64,000 bases of DNA. Origin: Henriciella sp. AS95 (GTDB lineage: Bacteria > Pseudomonadota > Alphaproteobacteria > Caulobacterales > Hyphomonadaceae). The position numbers were made by a program, and so were the translations under genes. A model generated the notes under the pieces. The model was not told the origin of the DNA and ran no database searches. It saw nothing but the letters and a program-made list of their open reading frames with translations. The stretch spans positions 806,001 to 870,000 of the forward strand of contig NZ_JBBMQM010000001.1 in assembly GCF_038900055.1 (NCBI RefSeq), in the 5' to 3' direction. Shown here piece by piece: positions 47,772 through 57,174 of this stretch (its first letter is position 1; each line of letters opens with the position of its first letter).

Positions 47772-47820
47772 CCTCGCTCTGTGTTAGGTTCGACCTATTC
47801 ACATTAACGCAGAAGCGAGG
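47772..47820 (+). promoter_or_regulatory. Leader hairpin that would cover the fghA ribosome-binding site
   Basis: CCTCGC (47772-47777) pairs with GCGAGG (47815-47820), and a CTG/CAG extension pairs past a one-base bulge. The GAGG in the right arm is the Shine-Dalgarno of fghA. Between the arms is a second inverted repeat TAGGT-TCG-ACCTA (47785-47797) that could be an operator or an alternative stem. Confidence 0.4.
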
Positions 47821-47828
47821 TTTTTATC

Positions 47829-48662
47829 TTGGAGACGGTATCGGAATGGACGAGCTTTGGCGGGGACCTGAGCGTTCACGACCATGAAAGCGAAACGCTG
47901 GGCTGCACGATGCGGTTCGCTGTCTTCGATCCTCCGCAGACATCTGACGACCCTGTCCCGGTCCTCTGGTACCTCTCGGGTCTCACCTGCAACTGGTCCA
48001 ATGTGATGGAGAAGGGCGGTCTTCAAAGGAAGGCGGCCGAGCTTGGCGTGATGATTGTTGCCCCGGACACAAGCCCAAGAGGCAAGGATGTCGCTGATGA
48101 TGACGCCTACGATCTGGGACAAGGGGCCGGGTTCTACCTGACGGCCACTGAAGACCCGTGGGCCAAGCACTACAAGATGGACCAGTATGTGATGGAGGAA
48201 CTGCCGTCGGTGATCCGGTCGAATTTTGCGGCTGACATGCGCCGGCAATCGATCTTCGGACATTCGATGGGCGGCCACGGCGCGCTGACACTAGCGTTGC
48301 GCAATCCCGGCCATTTCCGAAGTGTCTCAGCTTTCTCGCCGATCGTCGCACCAAGCCAGGTGCCATGGGGCGAAAAGGCATTCACGACGTATCTTGGAAA
48401 AGACAAGGCGGCGTGGGCCGATTACGACGCCTGCGAGCTGGTTAAAAAGACCCAGCTAGAAACGACCATCCTGATCGATCAGGGCGAAGACGACCAGTTT
48501 CTTGACGAGCAGCTCAAGCCGCGCCTGTTCGAGGAAGCCTGCCGGGAAGCGGGGCAAAGTCTCGCGATCCGCATGAGGCCGGGGTACGACCACTCCTACT
48601 ACTTCATTTCCACGTTCATGGATGATCACATCATGCATCACGCCAAGGCGTTGTATCGATGA
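47829..48662 (+). CDS. fghA: S-formylglutathione hydrolase
   Basis: 277 residues, esterase D family. The serine hydrolase elbow GHSMGGHGALTLAL, DTSPRG, the Asp in IDQGEDDQFLDEQLKP and the His in GYDHSYYFISTFMDDHI complete the catalytic triad. It hydrolyses S-formylglutathione to formate and glutathione, finishing the pathway begun by class III ADH. The only in-frame start matching the family N-terminus (VSEWTSFGGDLSVHDHES) is TTG at 47829, preceded by GAGG 8 bases upstream; no in-frame ATG exists there. Confidence 0.92.
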   Translation: METVSEWTSFGGDLSVHDHESETLGCTMRFAVFDPPQTSDDPVPVLWYLSGLTCNWSNVMEKGGLQRKAAELGVMIVAPDTSPRGKDVADDDAYDLGQGAGFYLTATEDPWAKHYKMDQYVMEELPSVIRSNFAADMRRQSIFGHSMGGHGALTLALRNPGHFRSVSAFSPIVAPSQVPWGEKAFTTYLGKDKAAWADYDACELVKKTQLETTILIDQGEDDQFLDEQLKPRLFEEACREAGQSLAIRMRPGYDHSYYFISTFMDDHIMHHAKALYR

Positions 48663-48677
48663 TGTGAGGTCGCCGGT

Positions 48678-50123
48678 CTATTCGGCCGGCGACTCCAGTG
48701 GGCTGTCGCTTAACTCCGCCTTGGTCGCGGGACGCGAGAGGAACCAGCCGACGATCAGCGGGATGGCGATGCCTGGAAGGCCTTCATAGATGCCGCCATG
48801 CCATTCGAAGACGTAGCGCCAGATCAGCGCGATCGCGATGCCGCCCACCATCAGGCCAATGGCCACAAATTCGCTGACCTTGCGACCAAGCGCGTAGAGC
48901 GTCAGAAGCGGCGCAAAGGCGACAGCGAGTGTTGACCAGGCGAGAATAACCAGCGTGAAGACGCTCTGTGTGCCTGTCAGCGCGATCACCAGTGCGCCGA
49001 GGGTGACGGCGGCGGTTGCGCCTTTCAGCAAGTAGGGATGCTCCATACGCGCAGGTGTCAGGTCATGCGTGATCGCGGCAGAGCATGAGAGCACGACCGA
49101 GTCAGCCGTGGACATCGTTGCGGCAAAAATACCGGCAAGGATCAGGCCGACAAAGACGTCAGGCAGGAGTTCGAGTGCCATGCGCGGCAGGGCAAGTTCA
49201 GTGTCGCCGAGTTCCGGAAGGAACAGGCGCGACAGCAGGCCGAGCCCGGCGGCGAGGATGTAGAAAAGAATAAAGAAGCTGTAATACCAGACGCGGGTGC
49301 GCTGCATGTTCTTCTCATCATCGAGCGCCATGAAACGCACCATGATGTGCGGCTGGCCGACGACCGAAAACCCTGCAAACAGCCAACCCAGGACGAAGAA
49401 CACGATGGCGAGTCCGCCCGTGCCAACCAGTTCGCTCTGTTCCGGCCAGAGGTTCATATAGCGGCCATCGTCGAGTGGCATCATCGAGGCAAACGCGCCG
49501 CCTATACCGCCCTTGTCTGCGAATGCGACGACACACAGGATGATGAGGGCGACGAGCATGGAGATTGACTGAACCGCGTCGGTCCAGATGGATGCGCGAA
49601 TTCCGCCAGCGATCGAGTAGGCGATGATCATCGCCGCCACAGTGGCGGCACCGATACGCGGGTCGATGTCGAGCACGCCTTCCAGGGCTTTGCCGCCAGC
49701 CGATATTTGTGCGGCGGCGTAGGCTCCGAGGAATAGCACCATGACGACGGCAGCAATCCGCCGCCACGTCGCAAAGTCTTCGCCGTGCCAGCGCGACAGA
49801 ACGGAGGCGAATGAGGCCTCGTTCGTTACGCCTGTGGCGTTGCGCAGCTTCCTGTGAATGAATGTCGAACCGATATAGTCGCCAATGATCCAGCCGAACA
49901 TCAGCCAGATCGCGGATAGACCGGTCGCGTAGGTGTAACCGATCACACCGATGAACAGGTAACCGGAATTGTTGGTCGCGACGGCCGAAAGCCCCGTCAG
50001 CCAGGGCGAGACAGTCTGACCGGCAAGGTAATAATCGGTTCTCTCGCCTGTTGCCTTACGCGCCGATGCGAGACCGACAATGAGGAAAGCGGCGAGAATT
50101 ACGAGAAAGCTGGCAATGATCAT
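48678..50123 (-). CDS. Sodium:solute symporter (PutP-like) in the ectoine cluster
   Basis: 481 residues with about 13 membrane helices of the SSS family: YYLAGQTVSPWLTGLSAVATNNSGYLFIGVIG near the N-terminus with the Na+-site residues, GGIRASIWTDAVQSISMLVALI, GQPHIMVRFMALDD and GIFAATMSTADSVVLSCSAAITHDL. Closest to proline/solute permeases. It lies 12 bp after the ectoine aspartokinase, so uptake of a compatible solute (proline, ectoine or betaine) is likely; the specificity is inferred. Confidence 0.88.
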   Translation of the reverse strand: MIIASFLVILAAFLIVGLASARKATGERTDYYLAGQTVSPWLTGLSAVATNNSGYLFIGVIGYTYATGLSAIWLMFGWIIGDYIGSTFIHRKLRNATGVTNEASFASVLSRWHGEDFATWRRIAAVVMVLFLGAYAAAQISAGGKALEGVLDIDPRIGAATVAAMIIAYSIAGGIRASIWTDAVQSISMLVALIILCVVAFADKGGIGGAFASMMPLDDGRYMNLWPEQSELVGTGGLAIVFFVLGWLFAGFSVVGQPHIMVRFMALDDEKNMQRTRVWYYSFFILFYILAAGLGLLSRLFLPELGDTELALPRMALELLPDVFVGLILAGIFAATMSTADSVVLSCSAAITHDLTPARMEHPYLLKGATAAVTLGALVIALTGTQSVFTLVILAWSTLAVAFAPLLTLYALGRKVSEFVAIGLMVGGIAIALIWRYVFEWHGGIYEGLPGIAIPLIVGWFLSRPATKAELSDSPLESPAE

Positions 50124-50135
50124 GGATGTGAGCCC

Positions 50136-51584
50136 CTAAGCCGCTTCGCGTGGCTTGGGAGCTTCCAGTTCGCTGGAGACGTGGCCTTCCACGAGCGCTC
50201 TATGCAGCACCTTTACAGCCTCGTCATAGTCTTCCTCGGCAACGATGGCCTGAAGGTCGACATTGCGGGTGAGGTGATGAAGGCCAAGCAGTCGAATCTT
50301 CGCGTCAAACAGGGCTTTCGTTGCACGGGCGGTCAGTCCATCGAGTTCCAGGTTTGAACCGATGACGGACACCATGGCGACCTTGCGGATGGACACTTCC
50401 GCATTCGGGAAATGTGCCTCCAGATCTTCGCCGGCCTTCTTCAGGGCGTCCCGCGAACAGTTCACATAGTGCGTGATCGTGTTGGCGTTCGAGTTCTTGG
50501 TGACAATCCAGATATTGTGACGTGTGAGGACTTTCAGAGCTTCTGCATCATACCCCTTCACGCCAACCATGTCCTGCTCGAACAGTTCGAAGCAGTAGAG
50601 GCTCGGAATGCCCGTAACGATCTCGGCGCGTGGTTCAGCCGGGCGAAAGCCATCGGTGATGATCGTGCCGGCATCATTCGGGTCAAACGTGTTCTTCACA
50701 CGAAGCGGAACGCCGGCCTGGCGAAGGCCCTTGGCGGCTTTCGGGTGAACGGCTTCCATGCCCATATTCGAGAGTTGGTCGGCGACGTCATAATTGGTCT
50801 CGCCGATCTTGCGCACCTTGTCATCGCCAACCAGTTTGGGGTCGGCAGACGAGAGGTGGAATTCCTTATGGATGATCGCTTCCTTCGCCCCGGTCAGAGC
50901 GCCAATGCGCGAGAAGGTCACTTCGGTGTAGCCGCGGTCATAAAGCTTCACCATGCCTTCGAGGCAGGACGCATAGCCCGTGACGATCGGCAGCTCTTTT
51001 GAAAAGTCGATGCCGTCGAGGGCGGTATTGATGCGCTCATCAAGGGAGCGCTTTTCGTCATCGCGCCAACCGGTCAGGTCAACGAAGACGGCGTTGATGT
51101 CGCGCTGGCGTAGCAGCAGCGTCGTGTTGTGCGCAGAATGCGCTTCACCGAGGGCTGCGAGCATTTCGCGAACCGTCAGCAGGTGTTCATCGAGACGGAA
51201 CTGGCCGTATGAGCAGAGACGGTGAAGGTCGATCAGGCAGTTGCGGACGCCTTCGACACGCTCAAGCACGAAGTTGTCAGCCACTTTGCGGTCAGAATGA
51301 TCTCCGAAGACTTCGGCATTCTTTTCACGCATGGCCTCTGACAATTCCGTCAGGGCTTCGCTCCACTGCCACTTGTTCTCAGCGCTGGCAAATAGCGCGT
51401 AAACGCCTGGCTTGCCGGACTTCTTGTGCTCCAGCAGCAGGTTCGTCATGCCAGCATAGGCGGAGACAACGAAGATGCGGTTGTAGAGCTCATCGCCCTC
51501 GCGCCCATTAATCAGGACGTTGTCGAGGATGACGGGCGTGTTCGCGATTGACGTGCCGCCAATCTTTTCAACGGTATGTGACAT
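50136..51584 (-). CDS. ask: Ectoine-type aspartate kinase
   Basis: 482 residues. The kinase domain begins VEKIGGTSIANTPVILDN (KxGGTS motif) and includes SYGQFRLDEHLLTVREML and TVTGYASCLEG-like PIVTGYASCLEGMVKLYDRGYTEVTFSRIGAL; two ACT domains follow (~330-470). This matches the Ask_Ect group, which feeds aspartyl phosphate to ectoine synthesis and is less feedback-inhibited than the housekeeping enzyme. It is 83 bp downstream of ectC, behind a hairpin. Confidence 0.93.
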   Translation of the reverse strand: MSHTVEKIGGTSIANTPVILDNVLINGREGDELYNRIFVVSAYAGMTNLLLEHKKSGKPGVYALFASAENKWQWSEALTELSEAMREKNAEVFGDHSDRKVADNFVLERVEGVRNCLIDLHRLCSYGQFRLDEHLLTVREMLAALGEAHSAHNTTLLLRQRDINAVFVDLTGWRDDEKRSLDERINTALDGIDFSKELPIVTGYASCLEGMVKLYDRGYTEVTFSRIGALTGAKEAIIHKEFHLSSADPKLVGDDKVRKIGETNYDVADQLSNMGMEAVHPKAAKGLRQAGVPLRVKNTFDPNDAGTIITDGFRPAEPRAEIVTGIPSLYCFELFEQDMVGVKGYDAEALKVLTRHNIWIVTKNSNANTITHYVNCSRDALKKAGEDLEAHFPNAEVSIRKVAMVSVIGSNLELDGLTARATKALFDAKIRLLGLHHLTRNVDLQAIVAEEDYDEAVKVLHRALVEGHVSSELEAPKPREAA

Positions 51585-51614
51585 AAAATGTCTCTTCTTG
51601 TTGGTGAGTGTGTT

Positions 51615-51646
51615 GGCCAGCCCGCCGGTTCTGAAACGGGCCGGCC
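51615..51646 (-). promoter_or_regulatory. Hairpin between ectC and ask
   Basis: GGCCAGCCCG (51615-51624) against CGGGCCGGCC (51637-51646): a 10-bp stem that is fully paired, with one G-U, when read on the minus strand. No U tract follows, so it is more likely an mRNA-stability or partial attenuation element than a true terminator. Confidence 0.45.
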
Positions 51647-51667
51647 CACTCAGCGGCCAGGCATTGC

Positions 51668-52069
51668 CTAGCTTGCTGTCTCAAGATCTGCAGGGGCGGC
51701 ATAGGAGCCATCGGCCTGGTGCACTTCATTGCCGGTGACCGGCGGATTGAAGCAGCAGGCCATGTGCAGCTCTTCTTCGGCACGCAGGACGTGTTTGTCG
51801 TGCAGATTCAGACCATACATGACGCCCGGCTTGATCTCATGCGTTTCGCCTGTGGCGAGGTCCGTGATCGAGCCTTTGCCTTTCATGCAGTACACACTTT
51901 CGAAGTGGTTCTTGTAATGAAAGGTGTGCTCTGAGCCAGCCTCGAGAACGGTGATGTGGAAGCTGAAGCCCATGCCATCATCGGCGAGCAGAAGACGATA
52001 TGAGGTCCACTGCGCGTCGGAGACGGCGCGGTCTGTATCTTTGATTTCGTTCAGGTCGCGTACAATCAT
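51668..52069 (-). CDS. ectC: L-ectoine synthase EctC
   Basis: 133 residues, typical length. Cupin fold with MIVRDLNEIKDTDRAV at the start, YRLLLADDGMGFSFHITVLEAGSEHTFHYKNHFESVYCMKGKGSI (metal-binding and substrate residues) and LNLHDKHVLRAEEELHMACCFNPPVTGNEVHQADGSY near the end. It cyclises N-gamma-acetyl-diaminobutyrate to ectoine. Six bp after ectB. Confidence 0.97.
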   Translation of the reverse strand: MIVRDLNEIKDTDRAVSDAQWTSYRLLLADDGMGFSFHITVLEAGSEHTFHYKNHFESVYCMKGKGSITDLATGETHEIKPGVMYGLNLHDKHVLRAEEELHMACCFNPPVTGNEVHQADGSYAAPADLETAS

Positions 52070-52075
52070 GGTGGG

Positions 52076-53383
52076 TTACTCCGCTGCGATCTTGGCACTG
52101 GATGTGGCTTCCGACGCGGCTTCAAGCAGGATGCTGAGGCCCTTGCGGAAGGTTTCGACGGGCGTGGTGAGAGGTGCGAGCACCTTGACCACTTCGTCAT
52201 CGGCGCCAGAAGTTTCGATGATGAGGCCTTTTTCGAATGACCGGCTGCAGATGTCGGACGCAAGGTCTCCCGTGCCCACATCTACGCCCTGCATCATGCC
52301 GCGACCCTTCAGCTTGGCGCCGGGGATCAGGTCAGCAATCTTTTGCAGGCCTTCGGTCAGGATTTCTGATTTCTCGCGAACCTCTTTCTGGAAGCTGTCA
52401 TCGCTCCAGAATTTCTCCAATGTGACGCGAGCCGTCACGAAGGCGTGGTTGTTACCGCGGAATGTGCCGTTGTGCTCGGCCGGCTTCCAGATGTCGTGCT
52501 CCTTCTTGAGGAGGACACAGGCAAAAGGAAGACCCATACCCGACAGCGATTTCGCCTGGGTGATGATGTCCGGTTTGATGCCGGCAATCTCGAAGCCGAA
52601 ATAGTCGCCAGAGCGGCCACAGCCGGACTGGATATCGTCAACGATAAGCAGTGCGCCATGCTTCTTGGCGAGGCGGGCAATGCCCTGCATCCACTCTTTC
52701 GAAGCGGCGTTGAGGCCGCCTTCGCCCTGGATCGGTTCAAAAATGAACGCGGCAGGGGCATCGAGACCTGAAGACGAGTTTTCCAGCATCATCTCGATCT
52801 GGTCGAGCGTATCGACATCGTCGCCGAAAGCGCCTGCATATGGAAGGTGGGTCGTGCCATGCAGGCCGCTGCCACCAAGACCGGCACCGGCGCGCTTGCC
52901 GGCATTGCCGGTCAGCGCCAGAGCGCCCAGCGTCATGCCGTGAAAGCCGTTGGTGAAGGCGATCACATTGCTGCGGCCCGTCACTTTGCGGGCGAGCTTG
53001 ACGGCGGCTTCGACGGCGTTCGTGCCGGTCGGGCCAGTCATCATGATCTTGTAGTCGGTCATGCCGCGAGGCTTGAGGATCTTGTCTTCCATCGCCTGCA
53101 GCCATTCGGCTTTCGCGTCCGTGTACATGTCGAGGCCATGGGCCACGCCATCGCGCGTGATGTGCTCAATAAGAGCCTGCTTCATGTCCGGGTCGTTGTG
53201 CCCGTAGTTCAGCGTCGAACAACCGGCGAGGAAGTCGATATAGGTTTTGCCTTCAGCATCGGTCATTTCCGAGCCTGAGGCTTTGACGAAAAGCGTATCA
53301 AAGTTGCGGCAATAGCTGCGGACTTTGGATTCCCGTCGTTCGAAAATGTTGTCTTGGATATCTGTCATGTCAGTGAACGCCAT
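52076..53383 (-). CDS. ectB: Diaminobutyrate-2-oxoglutarate transaminase EctB
   Basis: 435 residues; class III PLP aminotransferase. FERRESKVRSYCRNFDTLFVKASGSEMTDAEG is the typical N-terminus, MMTGPTGTNAVEAAVKLAR the phosphate-binding loop, LIVDDIQSGCGRSGDYFGFE holds the PLP-pairing Asp, and the catalytic lysine is in IITQAKSLSGMGLPFACVLL. It makes diaminobutyrate from aspartate semialdehyde. AGGAG lies 9 bases before the ATG. Confidence 0.97.
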   Translation of the reverse strand: MAFTDMTDIQDNIFERRESKVRSYCRNFDTLFVKASGSEMTDAEGKTYIDFLAGCSTLNYGHNDPDMKQALIEHITRDGVAHGLDMYTDAKAEWLQAMEDKILKPRGMTDYKIMMTGPTGTNAVEAAVKLARKVTGRSNVIAFTNGFHGMTLGALALTGNAGKRAGAGLGGSGLHGTTHLPYAGAFGDDVDTLDQIEMMLENSSSGLDAPAAFIFEPIQGEGGLNAASKEWMQGIARLAKKHGALLIVDDIQSGCGRSGDYFGFEIAGIKPDIITQAKSLSGMGLPFACVLLKKEHDIWKPAEHNGTFRGNNHAFVTARVTLEKFWSDDSFQKEVREKSEILTEGLQKIADLIPGAKLKGRGMMQGVDVGTGDLASDICSRSFEKGLIIETSGADDEVVKVLAPLTTPVETFRKGLSILLEAASEATSSAKIAAE

Positions 53384-53435
53384 ACGTTCGGCTCCTGTGA
53401 GGTCTGGTGTGAATTGAGCGGCGGCCGGAAAAGTG

Positions 53436-53984
53436 TCAGGTGTCGGCCGGCAGCTCGAATGGGCCGATGGTCACGAGAATTTCGCTGTCGTGACGGCCCT
53501 TGAAGTGACGGTCCTTATCAAAGAACTCGCTCTCTTGAAGAGGAGCATCAAGCCATCTGGCGATACTCCGGAACAGGCCCCAGGAGGCCTCATTGTCCGA
53601 CGTGATCGTCGTCTTCAAATATCGGACGGACGAACAAGCCGGTCTTGAAAAAATGTCAGCGACGAGGCGCTTTGCGATGCGCTGGCCACGAGCCTTCTCA
53701 CCGACAGCGACCTGCCAGAGAAAAAAGACGTCTGGTTCGGAAGGGGGGATGTGTCCCGACACCCAGGCGATCACATCTTCATCATCGCGCGCGAGCGCGC
53801 ACGTATCGGAAAAGTGCGTCGTCTGGATGAGGTTCATGTATAGCGAGTTGGTATCGAGTGGCGGGCAGGCCGCGATAAGATCATGCACAGCTGCGCCATC
53901 TTCGCTTCGAGGAGCGGAAATTTCGATGTTGGCGGCGCTCGATTGATGTGCAGCGCCTGCTCTTTCAACTGTGTCGGTGCTCAT
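53436..53984 (-). CDS. ectA: Diaminobutyrate acetyltransferase EctA
   Basis: 182 residues; GNAT fold. The family core is APRSEDGAAVHDLIAACPPLDTNSLYMNLIQTTHFSDTCALA, with the acetyl-CoA loop VAVGEKARGQRIAKRLVADIF and the end TSDNEASWGLFRSIARWLDAPL. First enzyme of the ectABC unit. The ribosome-binding site before ATG 53984 is weak (CGAG), and the start codon is overlapped by an AT-rich, promoter-like stretch. Confidence 0.96.
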   Translation of the reverse strand: MSTDTVERAGAAHQSSAANIEISAPRSEDGAAVHDLIAACPPLDTNSLYMNLIQTTHFSDTCALARDDEDVIAWVSGHIPPSEPDVFFLWQVAVGEKARGQRIAKRLVADIFSRPACSSVRYLKTTITSDNEASWGLFRSIARWLDAPLQESEFFDKDRHFKGRHDSEILVTIGPFELPADT

Positions 53985-54182
53985 AATATGCTCGTTTAGA
54001 TGCCTTTTGCAGAGACCATTATTTGTTTGACAAACTATTTAATCGGTTCGCTTGGGGGTTCAACCCCTAGCGTCAGTACTGCAAAAGATCATTTGGTACA
54101 CTTACGAAACCCACATAAACGCTTATATGTTCCATAGATAGTTAGATTGTAAAACATATTTGCGCTCAAAGGATTTCACTGT
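53985..54182. promoter_or_regulatory. Divergent ectA / ectR control region
   Basis: 198 bp, AT-rich in an otherwise GC-rich area. It contains a perfect inverted repeat GTTTG-A-CAAAC (54025-54035) with a TTGACA inside it, a GGGGTT-C-AACCCC repeat (54055-54067), and the distant arms ATATGTT / AACATAT (54125-54131 and 54153-54159) close to ectR. MarR-type EctR proteins repress ect genes from such regions; the first repeat is the best operator candidate. Confidence 0.5.
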
Positions 54183-54764
54183 ATGCCCCAATTATCCGAA
54201 GGTTTTGAAGCCGCTAGATTGTCTGCGGTGAATGCGGATACCTGGAGCGAGGGGATGACGGAGCAAAGTGAAGCGGCGCTGGTCGCGCTGCGCCGGATCA
54301 TGAAGGCAACGGCTGTCAACGTACGATCGGTCGCACATCAGACCGGATTGACCGCGTCGCAGCTGCTCGTCCTGCAGGTTCTTCGAACGCGCGGAGAAAT
54401 GCTCACGGGCGATCTGGCACGTGCCGTCGACCTGAAGCAGGCAACGATTTCTATCCTGCTCGACAAGCTACAGGAACGCGGGCTGATCGAACGGCGCCGC
54501 GGCGAAAGTGATCGTCGGCGCGTTTGGGTGCATATCACGGAGCAAGGCCACAATACGCTGCAAAGCGCCCCGGACCTGCTCCAATCATCTTTCCGGTCGC
54601 GATTCTCAAAACTCGCAGAGTGGGAGCAAGCGAGCCTCGTTGCTGCTCTGCTGCGTGTGGTCTCGCTACTTGGCGCAGAAACCATTGAAGCAAGCCCCCT
54701 CCTTGACGTTGGCGACGTCAACGATCTTCCGGCCAATGACACATCCCCTCCAAAAGGTGGGTAG
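54183..54764 (+). CDS. ectR: MarR-family regulator of the ectoine genes (EctR-like)
   Basis: 193 residues. Winged helix at ~45-145: ALRRIMKATAVNVRSVAHQTGLTASQLLVLQVLRTRGEMLTGDLARAVDLKQATISILLDKLQERGLIERRRGESDRRRVWVHIT. Placed divergently next to ectA, as EctR1 is in methylotrophs and other halotolerant bacteria. It is expected to repress ectABC-ask at low osmolarity. Confidence 0.88.
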   Translation: MPQLSEGFEAARLSAVNADTWSEGMTEQSEAALVALRRIMKATAVNVRSVAHQTGLTASQLLVLQVLRTRGEMLTGDLARAVDLKQATISILLDKLQERGLIERRRGESDRRRVWVHITEQGHNTLQSAPDLLQSSFRSRFSKLAEWEQASLVAALLRVVSLLGAETIEASPLLDVGDVNDLPANDTSPPKGG

Positions 54765-54938
54765 GCCTGAACCGCGGCCGTATAGTCATTGACCGTCGTC
54801 CGCTCTGCGTCGCCCACAACCTGTCATAGCTTTGCGCAGTGACGAGAACTTTTGCGGGGGTCGCCCGTTTCCATTTGCTGATTGGCGATGGCGGAGTAAG
54901 TTCCCAGCCAAGCGAACATCGAATCGGGAGTAAGCAAA

Positions 54939-55481
54939 ATGAGAACGAGCATTGCAGCGATAGCGCTGGCCATGGGGCTGAGTGTGGTTACCGCGTGTGG
55001 CGGGTCTGGCGAGGAGCCAGCAGAGGCCGCGCCGACGCCGCCAGCCGAAACGGACACGTCCGATGCTGATGCGTCCGCGCCCGCAGAAACCGAAACTGCC
55101 GAGCTGACAGAGGCATCCGGAAGTGCCGAGTTTGCCGGCTTGCCAGAGCCTTATGCATCAGCGGATTTCGACCGTGGCAAGCGTGTTTTCTTTCAATGTC
55201 AGTCCTGCCACACGCTCACCGAAGGCGGCGATGTTGTCCTGGGGCCGAACCTTTACGGTCTATTCGGCCGTGAAGTCGGCACATCTGGCGATTTCGAGTA
55301 TTCGACGGCGCTTCAGGAAGCCGACTTTGAATGGACGCCCGAGAAGCTGGACCAGTGGCTCACGCGCCCACGCGACTTCCTTCCCGGCAACAATATGAGC
55401 TTTGCCGGCGTGCAGCGCCCTGACGATCGCACAGCTGTCATCGCCTATGTGATGACGCAGACGGGCTATGAGGCGCCTTAA
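54939..55481 (+). CDS. Class I cytochrome c, membrane-anchored lipoprotein
   Basis: 180 residues; lipobox VTAC at Cys20, then an Ala/Glu/Pro/Thr-rich tether (~22-65). The haem domain starts at ~68: heme motif CQSCH, GPNLYGLFGREVG, and Met ligand in NNMSFAGV, as in mitochondrial-type cytochrome c. The long flexible tether suits electron shuttling between membrane complexes. It converges on the Moco/sox unit with 14 bp between the stops, so it could take electrons from SoxXA, but it is not in that operon. Confidence 0.9.
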   Translation: MRTSIAAIALAMGLSVVTACGGSGEEPAEAAPTPPAETDTSDADASAPAETETAELTEASGSAEFAGLPEPYASADFDRGKRVFFQCQSCHTLTEGGDVVLGPNLYGLFGREVGTSGDFEYSTALQEADFEWTPEKLDQWLTRPRDFLPGNNMSFAGVQRPDDRTAVIAYVMTQTGYEAP

Positions 55482-55495
55482 AGCATCTGGCTGCT

Positions 55496-56695
55496 CTAGA
55501 GGCCGATGGGCCTCATCAATAGTATATCGACGAGTTCGCCCGCCATTTGTGCGGGCGAATTTGGTTTGCGCATCAACAGCGCGTTTCCGCTGATGAAAGG
55601 CGAGATGAGTGAGCTGTCCTGGCTTGATGCCGGGCTGACAGTGACACAAGCAGAAGCATCAATGTTGGCGGCGGCTCTCATGAAGTGTGTGCGCGGACCG
55701 TTGGACCTTAGATCACAAGAGAGGCGAGCCGGAGTGAATCTGTGCGGCTCCCCTGTCAGGAGTGGCTTCAGAAAAAGCCAGGCGCAGACGAAAGCTGATG
55801 CCGGATTGCCGGGCAATCCAAGGGTAACGGCGTCGTCGCGGCGCGAGAACCAGGTCGGTTTGCCGGGCCTGACGGCAATTTTCTCGAAGACGGATTGAAA
55901 GCCCGCACCCGCGAATGCCGGGCGCATCAGATCATGGTCTCCGACAGAAGCGCCGCCAACGGGCAAGAAGATATCGATGTCTTTGGCGCGGTTGATGGCG
56001 TCTGAAATGGCATCGAGACGATCAGGGGCGACGCCAAGGTCCACGGCTTCCCCGCCCCAGCTTTCGATGAGCGCCGACAGTCCTATCGGGTTTGAGTTGA
56101 CGATCTCGCCCGGCTGGAGGTCTGACCCGGGAGGTCGCAGTTCATCTCCATTGGCGAGAATGCCAACGCGGGGGCGACGATATACAGAAAGCGTGGCGAG
56201 GTTTCCGGCTGCAATGAGTGAGAGTTCGGCTGCGCCTAGGCGAGTGCCTTCGGTGAGCAGGGTTGCGCCGGCTTCAAAGTCGATACCTGCCGCGCGGATG
56301 TATTGGGGGCTTGTATAGCCGTCCTGGCAGATCAGAGCATCGCCATCACGGCGGGCATCTTCCTGGATAATGATGTGATCAGCACCTTCGGGGACTTCGC
56401 CGCCTGTGAAGATACGCACCGCCTCGCCTGCGCCCACATGTGCGCTGTAAGGGGTCCCGGCGGGGGCCTCGCCGATGACGGTAAGTGTCGCCCCGGCGGT
56501 CGTGACGTCTTCGAGGCGTACGGCATATCCATCCATGGCGGACACGGCGGCGGGCGGTCGGGAGACTTGCGCGATCGCATCCGTCGCTAGGCGAAGACCG
56601 TGCGCCTGCGCCAATTCTACATTTTCGATAGCCGGCGCTGGCGCATGCTCGGTGAGCAGTCGTAGCGCGTCGTCAACGCTTGTCAGATCGTTCAA
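55496..56695 (-). CDS. moeA: Molybdopterin molybdenumtransferase MoeA
   Basis: 399 residues, standard. MoeA segments: [87 protein letters not shown] and [23 protein letters not shown]. It inserts molybdate into adenylated molybdopterin. Last gene of the minus-strand unit. Confidence 0.95.
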   Translation of the reverse strand: MNDLTSVDDALRLLTEHAPAPAIENVELAQAHGLRLATDAIAQVSRPPAAVSAMDGYAVRLEDVTTAGATLTVIGEAPAGTPYSAHVGAGEAVRIFTGGEVPEGADHIIIQEDARRDGDALICQDGYTSPQYIRAAGIDFEAGATLLTEGTRLGAAELSLIAAGNLATLSVYRRPRVGILANGDELRPPGSDLQPGEIVNSNPIGLSALIESWGGEAVDLGVAPDRLDAISDAINRAKDIDIFLPVGGASVGDHDLMRPAFAGAGFQSVFEKIAVRPGKPTWFSRRDDAVTLGLPGNPASAFVCAWLFLKPLLTGEPHRFTPARLSCDLRSNGPRTHFMRAAANIDASACVTVSPASSQDSSLISPFISGNALLMRKPNSPAQMAGELVDILLMRPIGL

Positions 56696-57174
56696 GACTC
56701 GCCCTTTCGGTAGTCGCCGGATTTTCCACCGGACTTTTCGACCAGTTCGATCCCGCCGATCACCATCGCTTTGTCCACGGCCTTCAACATGTCGTAAAGC
56801 GTGAGGCAGGCGGCAGAGACCGCGGTCAGGGCTTCCATTTCAACGCCGGTCTGGCCACTCGTTTTTGCGCGAGCGGTCACGGACAAGGCCGTTTCTCCAT
56901 CCACGGGGGCGATATCCACTTTCACGCTTGTCAGCGGCAGAGGGTGGCAAAGCGGAATGAGGTCGGCCGTCTTCTTGGCTGCCATAATGCCGGCTAGTTC
57001 GGCGATCGCGATGGGGTCACCTTTTTTCGTGTCCCGGCCCAAGGCCAAACTCAGCGTTTCGGCCGCCATGTCGACGCGGCCCCGGGCAGTCGCCGAGCGC
57101 TGAGTGACCGCTTTGTCGCCGACATCGACCATGCGCGCGCGCCCGTCAGGGCCGATATGGGTCAGCCCGCTCAA
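56692..57174 (-). CDS. moaC: Cyclic pyranopterin monophosphate synthase MoaC
   Basis: 160 residues. [54 protein letters not shown] and [36 protein letters not shown] cover the catalytic site. Works with MoaA on GTP to give cPMP. Overlaps both neighbours by 4 bp. Confidence 0.97.
   Translation of the reverse strand: MSGLTHIGPDGRARMVDVGDKAVTQRSATARGRVDMAAETLSLALGRDTKKGDPIAIAELAGIMAAKKTADLIPLCHPLPLTSVKVDIAPVDGETALSVTARAKTSGQTGVEMEALTAVSAACLTLYDMLKAVDKAMVIGGIELVEKSGGKSGDYRKGES

Noticed and set aside
48670-48692. Terminator between fghA and the symporter gene
   Set aside because: A 7-bp TCGCCGG / CCGGCGA stem exists, but it overlaps the symporter's coding end and has no T tract on either strand.
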